Notes under the pieces: generated by a model
The model's input: the letters and a program-made list of their open reading frames with translations, nothing else
What the model was told of the DNA's origin: nothing
Database searches by the model: none
Origin: Pseudomonas alcaligenes
GTDB taxonomy: Bacteria > Pseudomonadota > Gammaproteobacteria > Pseudomonadales > Pseudomonadaceae
Assembly (NCBI RefSeq): GCF_041729615.1
Contig: NZ_CP154874.1
Location: 625,001 to 689,000, forward strand
Direction: 5' to 3'
Length of the DNA stretch: 64,000 nucleotides
Made by a program: the position numbers and the translations under genes
Shown: piece by piece, positions 36,867 through 49,335 of the stretch
Layout of the letters: the number at the start of each line of letters is the position of its first letter
Numbering within the stretch: position 1 is the stretch's first letter

Positions 36867-39263
36867 CTAATGCGTGCTGATTCGCTCCTTGGAATCAGTC
36901 TCGCGCGTGTCATCCTTTGCAACCATCTCGGGAGCCGCATCGGGCAAGGGCTCCGGGGCGTATTGCAGCGCAATTTGCAGGACCTCGTCAATCCATTTAA
37001 CCGGCTTAATGGTCAGGTCTTGCTTAATATTTTCCGGAATTTCCTTGAGATCGCGGACATTCTCTTCCGGGATGATCACGGTCTTGATTCCACCTCGGTG
37101 GGCCGCCAGGAGTTTTTCCTTTAGCCCGCCGATGGCCAGCACCTGGCCGCGCAGGGTGATCTCGCCGGTCATGGCCACATCGGCCCGCACCGGAATCTGC
37201 GTCAGGGCCGAAACCAGCGCGGTGCACAGACCGATACCGGCACTCGGACCATCCTTCGGCGTGGCGCCCTCCGGCATGTGGATGTGCACGTCTCGCTTCT
37301 CGTGGAAGTCCGGGGCGATACCCAGGCTCTTGGCCCGGCTGCGCACCACGGTCAGCGCCGCGGTCATGGACTCGGCCATCACGTCGCCGAGCGAGCCGGT
37401 CTTGATCAGCTGCCCCTTGCCCGGCACCACGGCCGTCTCGATGGTCAGCAGCTCGCCGCCCACCTGGGTCCAGGCCAGGCCGGTGACCTGGCCGATCTGA
37501 TCCTGCTGCTCGGCCAGGCCAAAGCGATAGCGCCGCACGCCCAGGTAGTGCTCCAGCGACTCGGCATCCACCAGCACCTTGATGCGCTTGTCCCTGGCAT
37601 GCTCCTTGACCACCTTGCGGCAAACCTTGGAAATCTGCCGTTCCAGGCTGCGCACGCCGGCCTCGCGGGTGTAGTAGCGGATGATGTCGCGGATCGCCGC
37701 GTCATCGAACTCCAGCTCACCCTTCTTCAGACCGTTGGCCTGCACCTGCTTGGGCGTGAGGTACTTGATGGCGATGTTGACCTTCTCGTCCTCGGTGTAA
37801 CCGGGCAGGCGGATGACCTCCATACGGTCCAGCAGCGGGCCGGGGATGTTCATCGAGTTGGCGGTGCAAATGAACATCACGTCCGAGAGGTCGTAGTCGA
37901 CTTCCAGATAATGGTCGTTGAAGTTGTGGTTCTGCTCCGGATCCAGCACCTCGAGCAGCGCCGAGGCGGGGTCGCCGCGCATGTCGCTGCCCATCTTGTC
38001 GATCTCGTCGAGCAGGAACAGCGGGTTGCGCACGCCGACCTTGGTCAGCTTCTGGATCAGCCGACCCGGCATGGAGCCGATGTAGGTGCGGCGATGCCCA
38101 CGGATCTCGGCCTCGTCACGCACGCCGCCCAAGGCCATGCGCACGAACTTGCGGTTGGTGGCGCGGGCGATGGACTCGGCGAGCGAGGTCTTGCCCACGC
38201 CGGGCGGACCGACCAGGCAGAGCACCGGGCCCTTGAGCTTCTTCACCCGCTTCTGCACGGCGAGGTACTCGAGGATGCGCTCCTTGACCTCTTCCAGGCC
38301 AAAATGGTCAGCCTCGAGGATATCCTCGGCCTTGGCCAGGTCCAGGCGCACCTTGCTCTCGGCCTTCCACGGCACGTTGGTCAGCCAGTCGATGTAGGAG
38401 CGCACCACGGTGGCCTCGGCCGACATCGGCGACATCTGCTTGAGCTTGTTCAGCTCGGCATTGGCCTTGGCGTGGGCTTCCTTGGTCAGGCCGGCGTTCT
38501 CGATGCGCTTCTTCAGCTCGTCGATCTCGTTGTGGCCCTCGTCGATGTCGCCCAGCTCCTTCTGAATGGCCTTCATCTGCTCATTCAGGTAGTACTCGCG
38601 CTGGCTGCGCTCCATCTGCTTCTTGACCCGCCCGCGGATGCGCTTCTCGACCTGCAGCAGGTCGATCTCGGCATCCAGCAGGGCCAACACGTGCTCGACC
38701 CGCTCGGCCAGGTTGGTGATCTCGAGGATTTCCTGCTTCTGCTCGATCTTCAGCACCATGTGCGCGGCCATGGTGTCGACCAGGCGCGCCGGGTCATCGA
38801 TGCTGTTGAGCGAGGACAGCACTTCGGCCGGCACCTTCTTGCCCAGCTGCACGTACTGCTCGAACTGGCTGAGCAGGCTGCGGGTGAAGACCTCGGACTC
38901 GCGCTCGGCGACCTCGCTCTCGTCGAGCAGCTGCACCTCAGCACGGCAGTGGCCGTCCACCTCGATGAACTTCTGGATGGCGCCACGCTGCTCGCCCTCG
39001 ACCAGCACCTTGACAGTACCATCCGGCAGCTTGAGCAACTGCAGCACGGTGGCCACGGTCCCCATGCGGTACAGCGCGTCCTCACCCGGGTCATCGTCTG
39101 CCGGGTTGCGCTGCGCCAGCAGGAGAATCTGCTTGTCGCCGGTCATCGCGGCCTCCAGGGCCTCGATGGACTTCTCGCGGCCGACGAACAGCGGGATGAC
39201 CATGTGCGGATAGACCACGACATCACGCAGCGGCAAGAGAGGCAATTCGATGGTTGTCTTCAT
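36867..39263 (-). CDS. lon: ATP-dependent protease Lon
   Basis: A 798-residue LonA protease. The N-terminal substrate domain begins [20 protein letters not shown]; the AAA+ part has Walker [11 protein letters not shown] near residue 355 and Walker B FLLDEIDK; the protease domain has the catalytic Ser in [10 protein letters not shown] and Lys in [11 protein letters not shown]. It degrades misfolded and regulatory proteins in the cytoplasm. A heat-shock-type promoter lies upstream. It belongs to the tig-clpP-clpX-lon-hupB-ppiD quality-control block. Confidence 0.96.
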   Translation of the reverse strand: MKTTIELPLLPLRDVVVYPHMVIPLFVGREKSIEALEAAMTGDKQILLLAQRNPADDDPGEDALYRMGTVATVLQLLKLPDGTVKVLVEGEQRGAIQKFIEVDGHCRAEVQLLDESEVAERESEVFTRSLLSQFEQYVQLGKKVPAEVLSSLNSIDDPARLVDTMAAHMVLKIEQKQEILEITNLAERVEHVLALLDAEIDLLQVEKRIRGRVKKQMERSQREYYLNEQMKAIQKELGDIDEGHNEIDELKKRIENAGLTKEAHAKANAELNKLKQMSPMSAEATVVRSYIDWLTNVPWKAESKVRLDLAKAEDILEADHFGLEEVKERILEYLAVQKRVKKLKGPVLCLVGPPGVGKTSLAESIARATNRKFVRMALGGVRDEAEIRGHRRTYIGSMPGRLIQKLTKVGVRNPLFLLDEIDKMGSDMRGDPASALLEVLDPEQNHNFNDHYLEVDYDLSDVMFICTANSMNIPGPLLDRMEVIRLPGYTEDEKVNIAIKYLTPKQVQANGLKKGELEFDDAAIRDIIRYYTREAGVRSLERQISKVCRKVVKEHARDKRIKVLVDAESLEHYLGVRRYRFGLAEQQDQIGQVTGLAWTQVGGELLTIETAVVPGKGQLIKTGSLGDVMAESMTAALTVVRSRAKSLGIAPDFHEKRDVHIHMPEGATPKDGPSAGIGLCTALVSALTQIPVRADVAMTGEITLRGQVLAIGGLKEKLLAAHRGGIKTVIIPEENVRDLKEIPENIKQDLTIKPVKWIDEVLQIALQYAPEPLPDAAPEMVAKDDTRETDSKERISTH

Positions 39264-39321
39264 GATTTCAGCTCTACGGCGGCCATTCGGCCGTAAACGG
39301 ACGGGAGTACCCTTGGCCCTA

Positions 39322-39350
39322 AGATGGGGCCACCCCCGGGAAAAAACAAG
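39322..39350 (-). promoter_or_regulatory. Sigma-32 (heat-shock) promoter of lon
   Basis: The minus strand reads CTTGTT (39345-39350), a 15-base spacer, then CCCCATCT (39322-39329), close to the RpoH consensus CTTGAA-N13/15-CCCCATnT. The start of lon lies about 50 bases downstream of the predicted transcription start. Confidence 0.75.
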
Positions 39351-39360
39351 CGAGAAAGGC

Positions 39361-39391
39361 GCAAAAGCAAAGGGCCCCGGAGGGCCCTTTG
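39361..39391 (-). terminator. Intrinsic terminator of clpX
   Basis: Perfect stem CAAAGGGCCC/GGGCCCTTTG with loop CGGA; on the minus strand a CTTTTGC tail follows. It lies just upstream of the lon heat-shock promoter and separates clpX from lon. Confidence 0.75.
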
Positions 39392-39410
39392 TTTCAGCGA
39401 CTTGCAGACA

Positions 39411-40691
<1,281 letters not shown>

Positions 40692-40762
40692 TAGATCGAT
40701 CCAATACGGTAGGCATGAAACACAAGATGAAGGCAATTGCGGGCATTTTCAACCCTGCGGGA

Positions 40763-40782
40763 CGGCCGGGCGAGCCCGGCCG
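40763..40782. other. GC-rich hairpin between clpP and clpX
   Basis: Perfect 9-base stem CGGCCGGGC/GCCCGGCCG with a GA turn and no T tract. It could attenuate or stabilise the clpP-clpX transcript; it is not a classical terminator. Confidence 0.55.
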
Positions 40783-40800
40783 CTGCGCTGAAGCGGGGGA

Positions 40801-41436
40801 TCAGACGGGACGCTTGTCCAGAACCTTGTCGATGAGGCCGTACTTGACCGCCTCTTCGCCGCTCATGAAGTTGTCGCGGTCGGTGTCCTTAGCGATCACG
40901 TCGATCGGCTGCTTGCAGTGATCGGCGAGGATCTTGTTCAGGCGCTCGCGGATGGTGAGGATCTCGCGGGCATGGATCTCGATGTCCGAGGCCTGGCCCT
41001 GGAAGCCGCCCAGCGGCTGGTGGATCATCATGCGCGAGTGCGGCAGGCAGTAGCGCTTGCCGGCGGCACCGCCAGCCAGCAGCAGCGCGCCCATGCTGCA
41101 GGCCTGGCCGATGCAGATGGTGGACACGTCGGGCTTGATGAACTGCATGGTGTCGTAGATCGACATGCCGGCAGTCACCGAGCCACCCGGCGAGTTGATG
41201 TACAGGTGGATGTCCTTGTCCGGGTTCTCGGCCTCGAGGAACAGCAGCTGGGCCACCACCAGGTTGGCCATGTAGTCCTCGACCGGGCCGACCAGGAAGA
41301 TCACCCGCTCCTTCAACAGGCGCGAATAGATGTCGTAGGCACGCTCGCCACGGGCGGACTGCTCGATCACCATCGGCACGAGGCCGCCGGCGGCTTGGAT
41401 ATCAGGCATGGTGTTGATGAAAGAGTTATGCGACAT
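40801..41436 (-). CDS. clpP: ATP-dependent Clp protease proteolytic subunit ClpP
   Basis: A 211-residue serine peptidase. Ser114 ([10 protein letters not shown]), His139 (MMIHQPLGG) and Asp188 (DTDRDNF) form the triad, each 17 above the mature E. coli numbering, in line with an N-terminal propeptide. Tetradecamers pair with ClpX, encoded 109 bases downstream. ATG 41436 ([15 protein letters not shown]) has AGGGAGA upstream. tig lies just upstream on the same strand. Confidence 0.96.
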   Translation of the reverse strand: MSHNSFINTMPDIQAAGGLVPMVIEQSARGERAYDIYSRLLKERVIFLVGPVEDYMANLVVAQLLFLEAENPDKDIHLYINSPGGSVTAGMSIYDTMQFIKPDVSTICIGQACSMGALLLAGGAAGKRYCLPHSRMMIHQPLGGFQGQASDIEIHAREILTIRERLNKILADHCKQPIDVIAKDTDRDNFMSGEEAVKYGLIDKVLDKRPV

Positions 41437-41477
41437 GTCTAGCGATCTCTCCCTAATAGTCATGTCTCTAAAGACGC

Positions 41478-41503
41478 ATAAGCCAGCACGAAGGCTGGCT
41501 TAT
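41478..41503 (-). terminator. Hairpin between tig and clpP
   Basis: Perfect 10-base stem ATAAGCCAGC/GCTGGCTTAT with a 6-base loop. The T tract downstream on the minus strand is weak (TCTTTA), so it probably attenuates rather than fully stops tig transcription. Confidence 0.55.
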
Positions 41504-41527
41504 GGTGTGCTCTAACGAGGCGAGGGA

Positions 41528-42838
41528 TCAGGCAGCTTGCGGGGCTTCCGCCGGCTTGACCGCTTCTTCGTAGGAGACCGCTTTATCGGTCACTTTGGCC
41601 TTCTGCAGGACAGTATCTACAACTTGTTCTTCCAGTACAACCGAACGCACTTCGTTCAGCTGCTGGTCGTTCTTGTAGTACCAGGCCACGACCTGCTGCG
41701 GCTCCTGGTAGGCGGAAGCCATTTCCTCGATCAGCTCGCGCACACGAGCCTCGTCGGCCTTCAGCTCGCCCTGCTTGACCACTTCGGCGACGATCAGACC
41801 CAGCACCACGCGACGCTTGGCCTGCTCCTCGAACAGCTCGGCCGGCAGCTGGTCCGGCTTGATGTTGCCACCGAACTGCTGGACGGCCTGCACGCGCAGA
41901 CGGTTCACTTCGTTGCCGATCAGGGCCTTCGGTACTTCCACCGGGTTGGCGGCCAGCAGGCCTTCCATCACCTGGTTCTTCACCTTGGACTTGATGGCCT
42001 GGCGCAGTTCGCGCTCCATGTTCTTGCGTACTTCGGCACGGAAGCCTTCCAGACCGCCTTCCTTGACGCCGAACAGGGCGAAGAAGTCGTCATTCAGCTC
42101 CGGCAGCTGCGGTGCGGAGACGCTGTTGACGGTCACGGTGAACTCGGCGGTCTTACCGGCCAGGTCGAGGTTCTGGTAGTCGGCCGGGAAGGTCGGGTTG
42201 ATCACGCGCTCTTCGCCAGTCTTGACGCCAACCAGGGCCTCTTCAAAGCCCGGAATCATGCGACCGGAGCCCAGGACCAGCGGGGTGCCCTTGGCACTGC
42301 CGCCGGCGAAGGCCTCGCCGTCGATCTTGCCGACGAAATCGATGTTCAGCTGGTCGCCATTCTCGGCGGCACGCTCGACGGCCTCGAAACGGGTGTTCTG
42401 CTTGCGCAGGATTTCCAGCATGTTGTCGACGTCGGCATCAGTCACCTCGGCCTGCAGGCGCTCGACGGCGATGCCATCGAAGCCGGCCAGCTTGATCTCC
42501 GGGAAGACTTCGAAGGTGGCGACGTACTCGAGGTCCTTGCCCTTCTCGAACACTTTCGGCTCGACCGCTGGAGCACCAGCCGGGTTCAGCTTCTGCTCGA
42601 CGATGGCCTCGTAGAAGGTGGCCTGGATCAGGTCGCCCAGGGCTTCCTGGCGCGCGGAGTCTTCGTAGCGCTGACGGATCACGTTCATCGGCACCTTGCC
42701 GGGACGGAAGCCAGGCACCTTGGCGCGGCGGGCAGTCTGCTGCAGGCGCTTGGTCACTTCGGTCTCGATGCGCTCGGCCGGCACGCCGATGGTCATGCGG
42801 CGCTCGAGAGCGGAGGTGCTTTCAACAGAAACTTGCAT
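41528..42838 (-). CDS. tig: Trigger factor (ribosome-bound chaperone)
   Basis: A 436-residue trigger factor. The N-terminal ribosome-binding signature is seen as [18 protein letters not shown]; the FKBP-type domain ([20 protein letters not shown]) covers residues about 160-245; the helical C-terminal arms follow. It binds nascent chains at the exit tunnel. ATG 42838 has GAGGA upstream. It heads the quality-control block and lies downstream of three tRNA genes on the same strand. Confidence 0.95.
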   Translation of the reverse strand: MQVSVESTSALERRMTIGVPAERIETEVTKRLQQTARRAKVPGFRPGKVPMNVIRQRYEDSARQEALGDLIQATFYEAIVEQKLNPAGAPAVEPKVFEKGKDLEYVATFEVFPEIKLAGFDGIAVERLQAEVTDADVDNMLEILRKQNTRFEAVERAAENGDQLNIDFVGKIDGEAFAGGSAKGTPLVLGSGRMIPGFEEALVGVKTGEERVINPTFPADYQNLDLAGKTAEFTVTVNSVSAPQLPELNDDFFALFGVKEGGLEGFRAEVRKNMERELRQAIKSKVKNQVMEGLLAANPVEVPKALIGNEVNRLRVQAVQQFGGNIKPDQLPAELFEEQAKRRVVLGLIVAEVVKQGELKADEARVRELIEEMASAYQEPQQVVAWYYKNDQQLNEVRSVVLEEQVVDTVLQKAKVTDKAVSYEEAVKPAEAPQAA

Positions 42839-42898
42839 GGATATTCCTCGTTGCACAGACATAAGCCGGCGTTCCGGCCCCAGAATCGAAAGGCAAGC

Positions 42899-42927
42899 AT
42901 TCTAGTGGCTCGAATTACAGAAGTCAC
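42899..42927 (-). promoter_or_regulatory. Candidate promoter of tig
   Basis: On the minus strand GTGACT (42922-42927), a 17-base spacer and TAGAAT (42899-42904), about 60 bases before the tig start. Confidence 0.55.
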
Positions 42928-42982
42928 CTGCACAAAACGAGCAAGAAACGGCGGGATATATAAGGAGGGATTACAAGGGAGA

Positions 42983-43067
42983 TGGTGCGGACGGAGAGAC
43001 TCGAACTCTCACACCTTGCGGCGCCAGAACCTAAATCTGGTGTGTCTACCAATTTCACCACGTCCGC
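42983..43067 (-). tRNA. tRNA-Leu (anticodon UAG)
   Basis: An 85-base class II tRNA with encoded CCA end. The acceptor stem GCGGACG/CGTCCGC, a long variable arm, T-arm GTTCGAGTC and the anticodon loop TTTAGGT (anticodon TAG) are all present. It is the last of three tRNA genes read toward tig. Confidence 0.95.
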
Positions 43068-43085
43068 GTGGTAACGCTTGAAACG

Positions 43086-43112
43086 AAAACGCCAGGCTTC
43101 TGGCCTGGCGCT
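43086..43112 (-). terminator. Hairpin between tRNA-His and tRNA-Leu
   Basis: Stem CGCCAGGC/GCCTGGCG with a 5-base loop, followed on the minus strand by TTTTCGTTTC. It resembles a terminator or a processing hairpin between the two tRNA genes. Confidence 0.45.
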
Positions 43113-43122
43113 TTCTCGAATA

Positions 43123-43198
43123 TGGGGTGGACGATGGGAATCGAACCCACGACACCAGGAGCCACAATCCTGTGCTCTACCAACTGAGCTACGCCCAC
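43123..43198 (-). tRNA. tRNA-His (anticodon GUG)
   Basis: A 76-base tRNA including CCA, with acceptor GTGGGCG/CGTCCAC, discriminator C and anticodon loop TTGTGGC (anticodon GTG). The base before it (43199) encodes the extra G(-1) required by histidyl-tRNA synthetase. Confidence 0.95.
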
Positions 43199-43229
43199 CA
43201 TATTGCGTTGCTTGTGCCTGAGCCGCCAA

Positions 43230-43306
43230 TGGCGCACCCGGCAGGACTCGAACCTGCGACCATCCGCTTAGAAGGCGGATGCTCTATCCAGCTGAGCTAC
43301 GGGCGC
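43230..43306 (-). tRNA. tRNA-Arg (anticodon UCU)
   Basis: A 77-base tRNA with encoded CCA, acceptor GCGCCCG/CGGGTGC and anticodon loop TTCTAAG (anticodon TCT, reading AGA). It is the first gene of the tRNA cluster. Confidence 0.95.
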
Positions 43307-43404
43307 TTAATCATCTGCGGAACAGACTTCTAAGCTACAGCTCCAGCCGCTTCCGGCTGTTGCCATCTTACCCAGCGGCTGGCTGTGCTCGACAAGCGGG
43401 GCGA

Positions 43405-43433
43405 ATCTTATAGAGGCCGCCTCGCAGCGTCAA
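43405..43433 (-). promoter_or_regulatory. Promoter of the tRNA-Arg/His/Leu cluster
   Basis: On the minus strand TTGACG (43428-43433), a 17-base spacer and TAAGAT (43405-43410), followed by a GC-rich discriminator, the usual feature of stringently controlled stable-RNA promoters. The 90-base leader contains a 9-base stem (43343-43351 with 43374-43382). Confidence 0.7.
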
Positions 43434-43565
43434 CACGAGAATGAAAAAAATCCTGCTGGGAAAAGGAGTTACGGGAACAGGGGGCGCATGCGCCTTTGCC
43501 CGACCGGGCTGCCGTGCGAGAATACGCGATCTTTTTTCACTCTTCGCCATGGTTAAGCAAGCGTC

Positions 43566-44420
43566 ATGACCGCACAACTGATCGACGGCAAAGCCATTGC
43601 CGCCAACCTCCGCCTGGATATCGCCAAACGCGTCGCCGAACGCCGCCAGCAGGGCCTGCGCGCCCCGGGCCTGGCCGTGATCCTGGTCGGCAGCGACCCG
43701 GCTTCCCAGGTATACGTCTCGCACAAGCGCAAGGACTGCGAGGAAGTCGGCTTCGTTTCCGTGGCCCATGACCTGCCGGCCAGCACCAGCCAGGGCGAAC
43801 TGCTGTCGTTGATCGACCAGCTCAACCGCGACAACGCCATCGACGGCATCCTGGTGCAACTGCCCCTGCCCGCCCACCTGGACGCCTCGCAACTGCTCGA
43901 GCGCATCAACCCTGACAAGGACGTCGACGGTTTCCACCCGTTCAACGTCGGCCGCCTGTCCCAGCGCATGCCGCTGCTGCGCCCCTGCACGCCGAAGGGC
44001 ATCATGACCCTGCTGGAAAGCACCGGCATCGACCTGCATGGCCAGCACGCCGTGGTCGTGGGCGCGTCCAACATCGTCGGCCGCCCGATGGCGCTGGAGC
44101 TGCTGCTGGCCGGCTGCACCGTCACCGTCACCCACCGCTTCACCAAGGATCTGCCGGGCCACCTGGCCCAGGCCGACATCGTGGTGGTGGCCGCCGGCAA
44201 ACCGGGCCTGGTCAAGGGTGAGTGGATCAAGCAAGGCGCCATCGTCATCGACGTCGGCATCAACCGCCAGGCCGACGGCAAGCTGGTCGGCGACGTGGAG
44301 TTCGACGTCGCCGTCGAGCGCGCCGGCTGGATCACCCCGGTGCCGGGCGGCGTCGGCCCGATGACCCGCGCCTGCCTGCTGGAGAACACCCTGTACGCCG
44401 CGGAACACCTGCACGCGTAA
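43566..44420 (+). CDS. folD: Methylenetetrahydrofolate dehydrogenase/cyclohydrolase FolD
   Basis: A 284-residue bifunctional enzyme. [14 protein letters not shown] has the catalytic Lys, [12 protein letters not shown] and PCTPKGIM are signatures, [18 protein letters not shown] binds NADP and [10 protein letters not shown] closes the active site. It oxidises methylene-THF to methenyl-THF and hydrolyses that to formyl-THF for purine and formyl-Met supply. It is divergent from the tRNA cluster. Confidence 0.96.
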   Translation: MTAQLIDGKAIAANLRLDIAKRVAERRQQGLRAPGLAVILVGSDPASQVYVSHKRKDCEEVGFVSVAHDLPASTSQGELLSLIDQLNRDNAIDGILVQLPLPAHLDASQLLERINPDKDVDGFHPFNVGRLSQRMPLLRPCTPKGIMTLLESTGIDLHGQHAVVVGASNIVGRPMALELLLAGCTVTVTHRFTKDLPGHLAQADIVVVAAGKPGLVKGEWIKQGAIVIDVGINRQADGKLVGDVEFDVAVERAGWITPVPGGVGPMTRACLLENTLYAAEHLHA

Positions 44421-44434
44421 GCGCCCCGGCCATG

Positions 44435-44465
44435 AAAAACGGCGCCCGCGGGCGCCGTTTTCGTT
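44435..44465. terminator. Terminator between folD and the polyol transporter operon
   Basis: Stem CGGCGCCC/GGGCGCCG with A and T tracts on the two sides, 15 bases after the folD stop and 13 bases from the convergent glpV-like stop. Confidence 0.8.
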
Positions 44466-44478
44466 TCCAGCACTGACC

Positions 44479-46218
44479 TTACTGGGCCTGCTGCCAGGAC
44501 TTCAGCAGCTCGTCGTAGCTGACGGTCTCGCCCTTCGGCTTCTCGTTGGCCAGCTTCGGCTTGGGTGCGCCCGGCTGGTCCAGCCAGTACTGCGGGTCCT
44601 TCTCCTCGTTGAGTTTCGGGCCGCAGTCACCCTGCACGCCGGAGCGCTCGATGCGCGCCATCATGCTGTCCTGGGCCGCCGCCAGGCCATCCAGGGCCTC
44701 TTGCGGGGTCTTGTCGCCGCTGGCCGCCTCGGCGATGAACTGCCACCACAGCTGCGCCAGGCGCGGGTAGTCCGGTACGTTGGTGCCAGTGGGGGTCCAC
44801 TGCACCCGCGCCGGGCTGCGGTAGAACTCCACCAGACCGCCGAGCTTGGGCGCGGCGTCGGTCATCGCCTGGGAGTTGATGTCCGACTCGCGGATCGGTG
44901 TCAGGCCGACCAGGGTCTTCTTCAGCGAGACCGTCTTGGAGGTGACGAACTGCGCGTACAGCCAGGCCGCCAGGCGCTGCTTCTCCGGGGTCGACTTGAG
45001 GAAGGTCCAGGAGCCGGCGTCCTGGTAGCCGAGCTTCATGCCCTCCTCCCAGTACGGCCCCTTGGGCGACGGCGCCATGCGCCACTTCGGCGTGCCGTCC
45101 TCGTTGACCACCGCCAGGCCCGGCTTGGTCATGTCGGCGGTGAAGGCGGTGTACCAGAAGATCTGCTGGGCGATGTTGCCTTGTGCAGGCACCGGACCGG
45201 CCTCGGAGAAGGTCATGCCCTGGGCTTCCGGCGGCGCGTACTGGCGCATCCAGTCGACGTACTTGGTGGTGGCGTAGACCGCCGCCGGGCCGTTGGTGTC
45301 GCCGCCGCGGGCGACGCTGGAGCCCACCGGGCGGCAGCCCTCGACGCGAATGCCCCACTCGTCCACCGGCACCCCGTTGGGCAGGCCCTTGTCGCCACTA
45401 CCGGCCATGGAGAACCAGGCGTCGGTGAAGCGCCAGCCCAGCGACGGGTCTTTCTTGCCGTAGTCCATGTGGCCATAGACGCGCTTGCCGTCGATTTCCT
45501 TGACGTGCTCGGTGAAGAACTGGGCGATGTCCTCGTAGGCCGACCAGTTGACTGGCACGCCCAGCTCGTAGCCATAGATTTCCTTGAACTTGGCCTTCAG
45601 CTCCGGTTTCTCGAACCAGTCGGCGCGGAACCAGTAGAGGTTGGCGAACTGCTGGTCGGGCAGCTGGTAGAGCTTCTTGTCCGGCCCGGTGGTGAAGGAC
45701 AGGCCGATGAAGTCCTCCAGGTCCAGGGTCGGCGAGGTGAAGTCCTTGCCTTCATTGGCCATCATGTCGCTGATCGCCACCGCCTTGCCGTAGCGGAAGT
45801 GGGTGCCGATCAGGTCCGAGTCGTTGACCCAGCCGTCATAGATGTTCTTGCCGGACTGCATCTGCGTTTGCAGCTTCTCGACCACGTCGCCTTCCTGCAT
45901 CAGGTCGTGGTTCAGCTTGATCCCGGTGATCTCGCTGAAGGCCTTGGCCAGCACCTTGGCCTCGTACTCGTGGGTGGCGATGGTCTCCGAGGCGACATTG
46001 ATCTCCATGCCGCGGAACGGCTCGGCCGCCTTGATGAACCACTTGAGCTCGGCGAGCTGCTGCTCCTTGGTCAGGGTGGACGGCGAGAACTCGCTGTCGA
46101 TCCACTTCTTCGCCGCCTCTTCGTAGGCATCGGCCCAGGCCGCGCCGCTCAATCCGGACAACGTCAGCAGGGCCGCCAGCGCCATGCTATGTCGGGTCTT
46201 GTAGTTGTTGTCGAACAT
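44479..46218 (-). CDS. ABC transporter substrate-binding protein, GlpV-like (polyol/glycerol)
   Basis: A 579-residue periplasmic binding protein with a signal peptide ending near GAAWADA (residue 30). The large size and order of neighbours (two single ATPases, two permeases, a DUF2160 protein, then this one) match the GlpSTPQUV glycerol importer described in Rhizobium leguminosarum. Conserved stretches include ETIATHEYEAKVLAKAFSEI and YDGWVNDSDLIGTHFRYG. AAGGAGGAG precedes ATG 46218. It is the last gene of a sigma-54-dependent operon. Glycerol is the best guess; a related polyol is possible. Confidence 0.82.
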   Translation of the reverse strand: MFDNNYKTRHSMALAALLTLSGLSGAAWADAYEEAAKKWIDSEFSPSTLTKEQQLAELKWFIKAAEPFRGMEINVASETIATHEYEAKVLAKAFSEITGIKLNHDLMQEGDVVEKLQTQMQSGKNIYDGWVNDSDLIGTHFRYGKAVAISDMMANEGKDFTSPTLDLEDFIGLSFTTGPDKKLYQLPDQQFANLYWFRADWFEKPELKAKFKEIYGYELGVPVNWSAYEDIAQFFTEHVKEIDGKRVYGHMDYGKKDPSLGWRFTDAWFSMAGSGDKGLPNGVPVDEWGIRVEGCRPVGSSVARGGDTNGPAAVYATTKYVDWMRQYAPPEAQGMTFSEAGPVPAQGNIAQQIFWYTAFTADMTKPGLAVVNEDGTPKWRMAPSPKGPYWEEGMKLGYQDAGSWTFLKSTPEKQRLAAWLYAQFVTSKTVSLKKTLVGLTPIRESDINSQAMTDAAPKLGGLVEFYRSPARVQWTPTGTNVPDYPRLAQLWWQFIAEAASGDKTPQEALDGLAAAQDSMMARIERSGVQGDCGPKLNEEKDPQYWLDQPGAPKPKLANEKPKGETVSYDELLKSWQQAQ

Positions 46219-46268
46219 AGACTCCTCCTTGCTTGAATAGAAAAGCGACCGGAACGACAGGCAGCCGG

Positions 46269-46541
46269 TCAGCCCCAACGCATCACCACCAGTAACCACA
46301 CGACGGACAGCGCCGAGGCTATCCAGGTGCTCCAGTCGGTCGCGCCCACGACCAGCAGGTGCAGGTAGGCGCTGCCGAGTAGTCCGATGAACAGCCGGTC
46401 GCCACGGGTGGTGGCGATCGGCAGAAAGCCCCTGCGCTCGGCGCAGGGCGAGCGGATTTCCCATACCGTCATGCCCACCAGCAGCAGCGCGATGCCGCCG
46501 AAGAAGGCCGCCGTGACCGGGGTCCAGGCCATCCATTCCAT
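46269..46541 (-). CDS. DUF2160 small membrane protein, GlpU-like
   Basis: A 90-residue protein with two or three hydrophobic segments (TAAFFGGIALLLVGMTVWEI; RLFIGLLGSAYLHLLVV; the C-terminal WIASALSVVWLLVVM). DUF2160 proteins accompany this transporter class and are called GlpU in Rhizobium; their role is unknown. Position 12 bases after the second permease and 50 before the binding protein gene suggests a permease-associated subunit. Confidence 0.78.
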   Translation of the reverse strand: MEWMAWTPVTAAFFGGIALLLVGMTVWEIRSPCAERRGFLPIATTRGDRLFIGLLGSAYLHLLVVGATDWSTWIASALSVVWLLVVMRWG

Positions 46542-46553
46542 AGTCGTTTCTCC

Positions 46554-47354
<801 letters not shown>

Positions 47355-47364
47355 GGCAGGCTCC

Positions 47365-48227
<863 letters not shown>

Positions 48228-48231
<4 letters not shown>

Positions 48232-49325
48232 GCGCGCACCTCCACCAGCACATCGTCGGCGTAGAGCATCAGCCACTGCGACGGGAAGCCGATGTAGGCC
48301 ACCTTGTGCGGTACCGGCAGATCCTCCTGCAGGCGCGCCTTGAGCGTCACACCATCCAGTTCCAGGGTGAGAATCTTGTAGGTACCCAGGTCTTCCACAT
48401 GGCGCACCTCGCCGCGCAGGGCGTCGACGAAGGGCTCGTCGCTGACGTGGACGAATTCCGGACGGATGCCCAGCTTGAGCGGGCGGCCGGCCAGCTCGGC
48501 CAGGCGCTGGCACAGCGCCGGCGCCAGCGGCACACGGGTCTGGCCGAAGCACACGCCGCCGGCGTAGGGCGTGACCTCGACCAGATTCATCCCGGGGCTG
48601 CCGATAAAGAAGCCGACAAAGGTGTGTTTCGGCCGCTCGAACAGCTCGCGCGGGGTGCCGAACTGGACGATCTGCCCGCCATACATCACCGCGATCTTGT
48701 CGGCGAAGGTCGAGGCCTCCAGCTGGTCGTGGGTGACGTAGACCATGGTGATGTTGAACTGCTCGTGGATCTGCTTGAGTTTGCGCCGCAGCTTCCACTT
48801 CAGGTGCGGGTCGATCACCGTCAGCGGCTCGTCGAAGAGGATCGCCGACACGTCGTCGCGCACCAGGCCGCGGCCCATGGAGACTTTCTGCTTCTCGTCG
48901 GCGGTCAGGTTGCGCGCCTTCCTGTGCAGCAGCGGGTGCAGGTCGAGCACCTCGGCGATCTCATGCACCTTGCTGGTCACCCGCGACTCGGCCAGGCCCT
49001 GGTTGCGCAACGGGAAGGCCAGGTTGTCGAACACCGTCATGGTGTCGTACACCACCGGAAACTGGAAAACCTGGGCGATGTTGCGCTCCTGCGGCGGCAG
49101 GTCGTTGACCTCGCGCATGTCGAACAGCACCTGGCCCTCGGACGGGCTGAGCAGCCCGGAAATGATGTTGAGCAGGGTCGACTTGCCGCAGCCGGACGGG
49201 CCGAGCAGCGCGTAGGCGCCGCCCTGCTCCCAGACATGGGTCATCTCGCGGATGGCGTAGTCGTCCGGCCCACTCGGTTGGGCGCTGTAGCTGTGCGCCA
49301 GGTTCTGCAAGCGTATCTCGGCCAT
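48228..49325 (-). CDS. ABC transporter ATPase, GlpT-like, with non-canonical signature motif
   Basis: A 365-residue single-domain ATPase with a MalK-like C-terminal regulatory extension (TOBE-type, residues about 235-365). Walker A GPSGCGKST (42-50), Walker B acidic pair Asp165-Glu166 and switch His199 (VTHDQ) are intact. The ABC signature, normally LSGGQ, reads LTADEKQ (140-146). Its partner GlpS-like has the reverse pattern of defects. ATG 49325. The protein belongs to the polyol importer operon and lies 10 bases after glpS. Confidence 0.88.
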
Positions 49326-49335
49326 GCTGCGTTCC

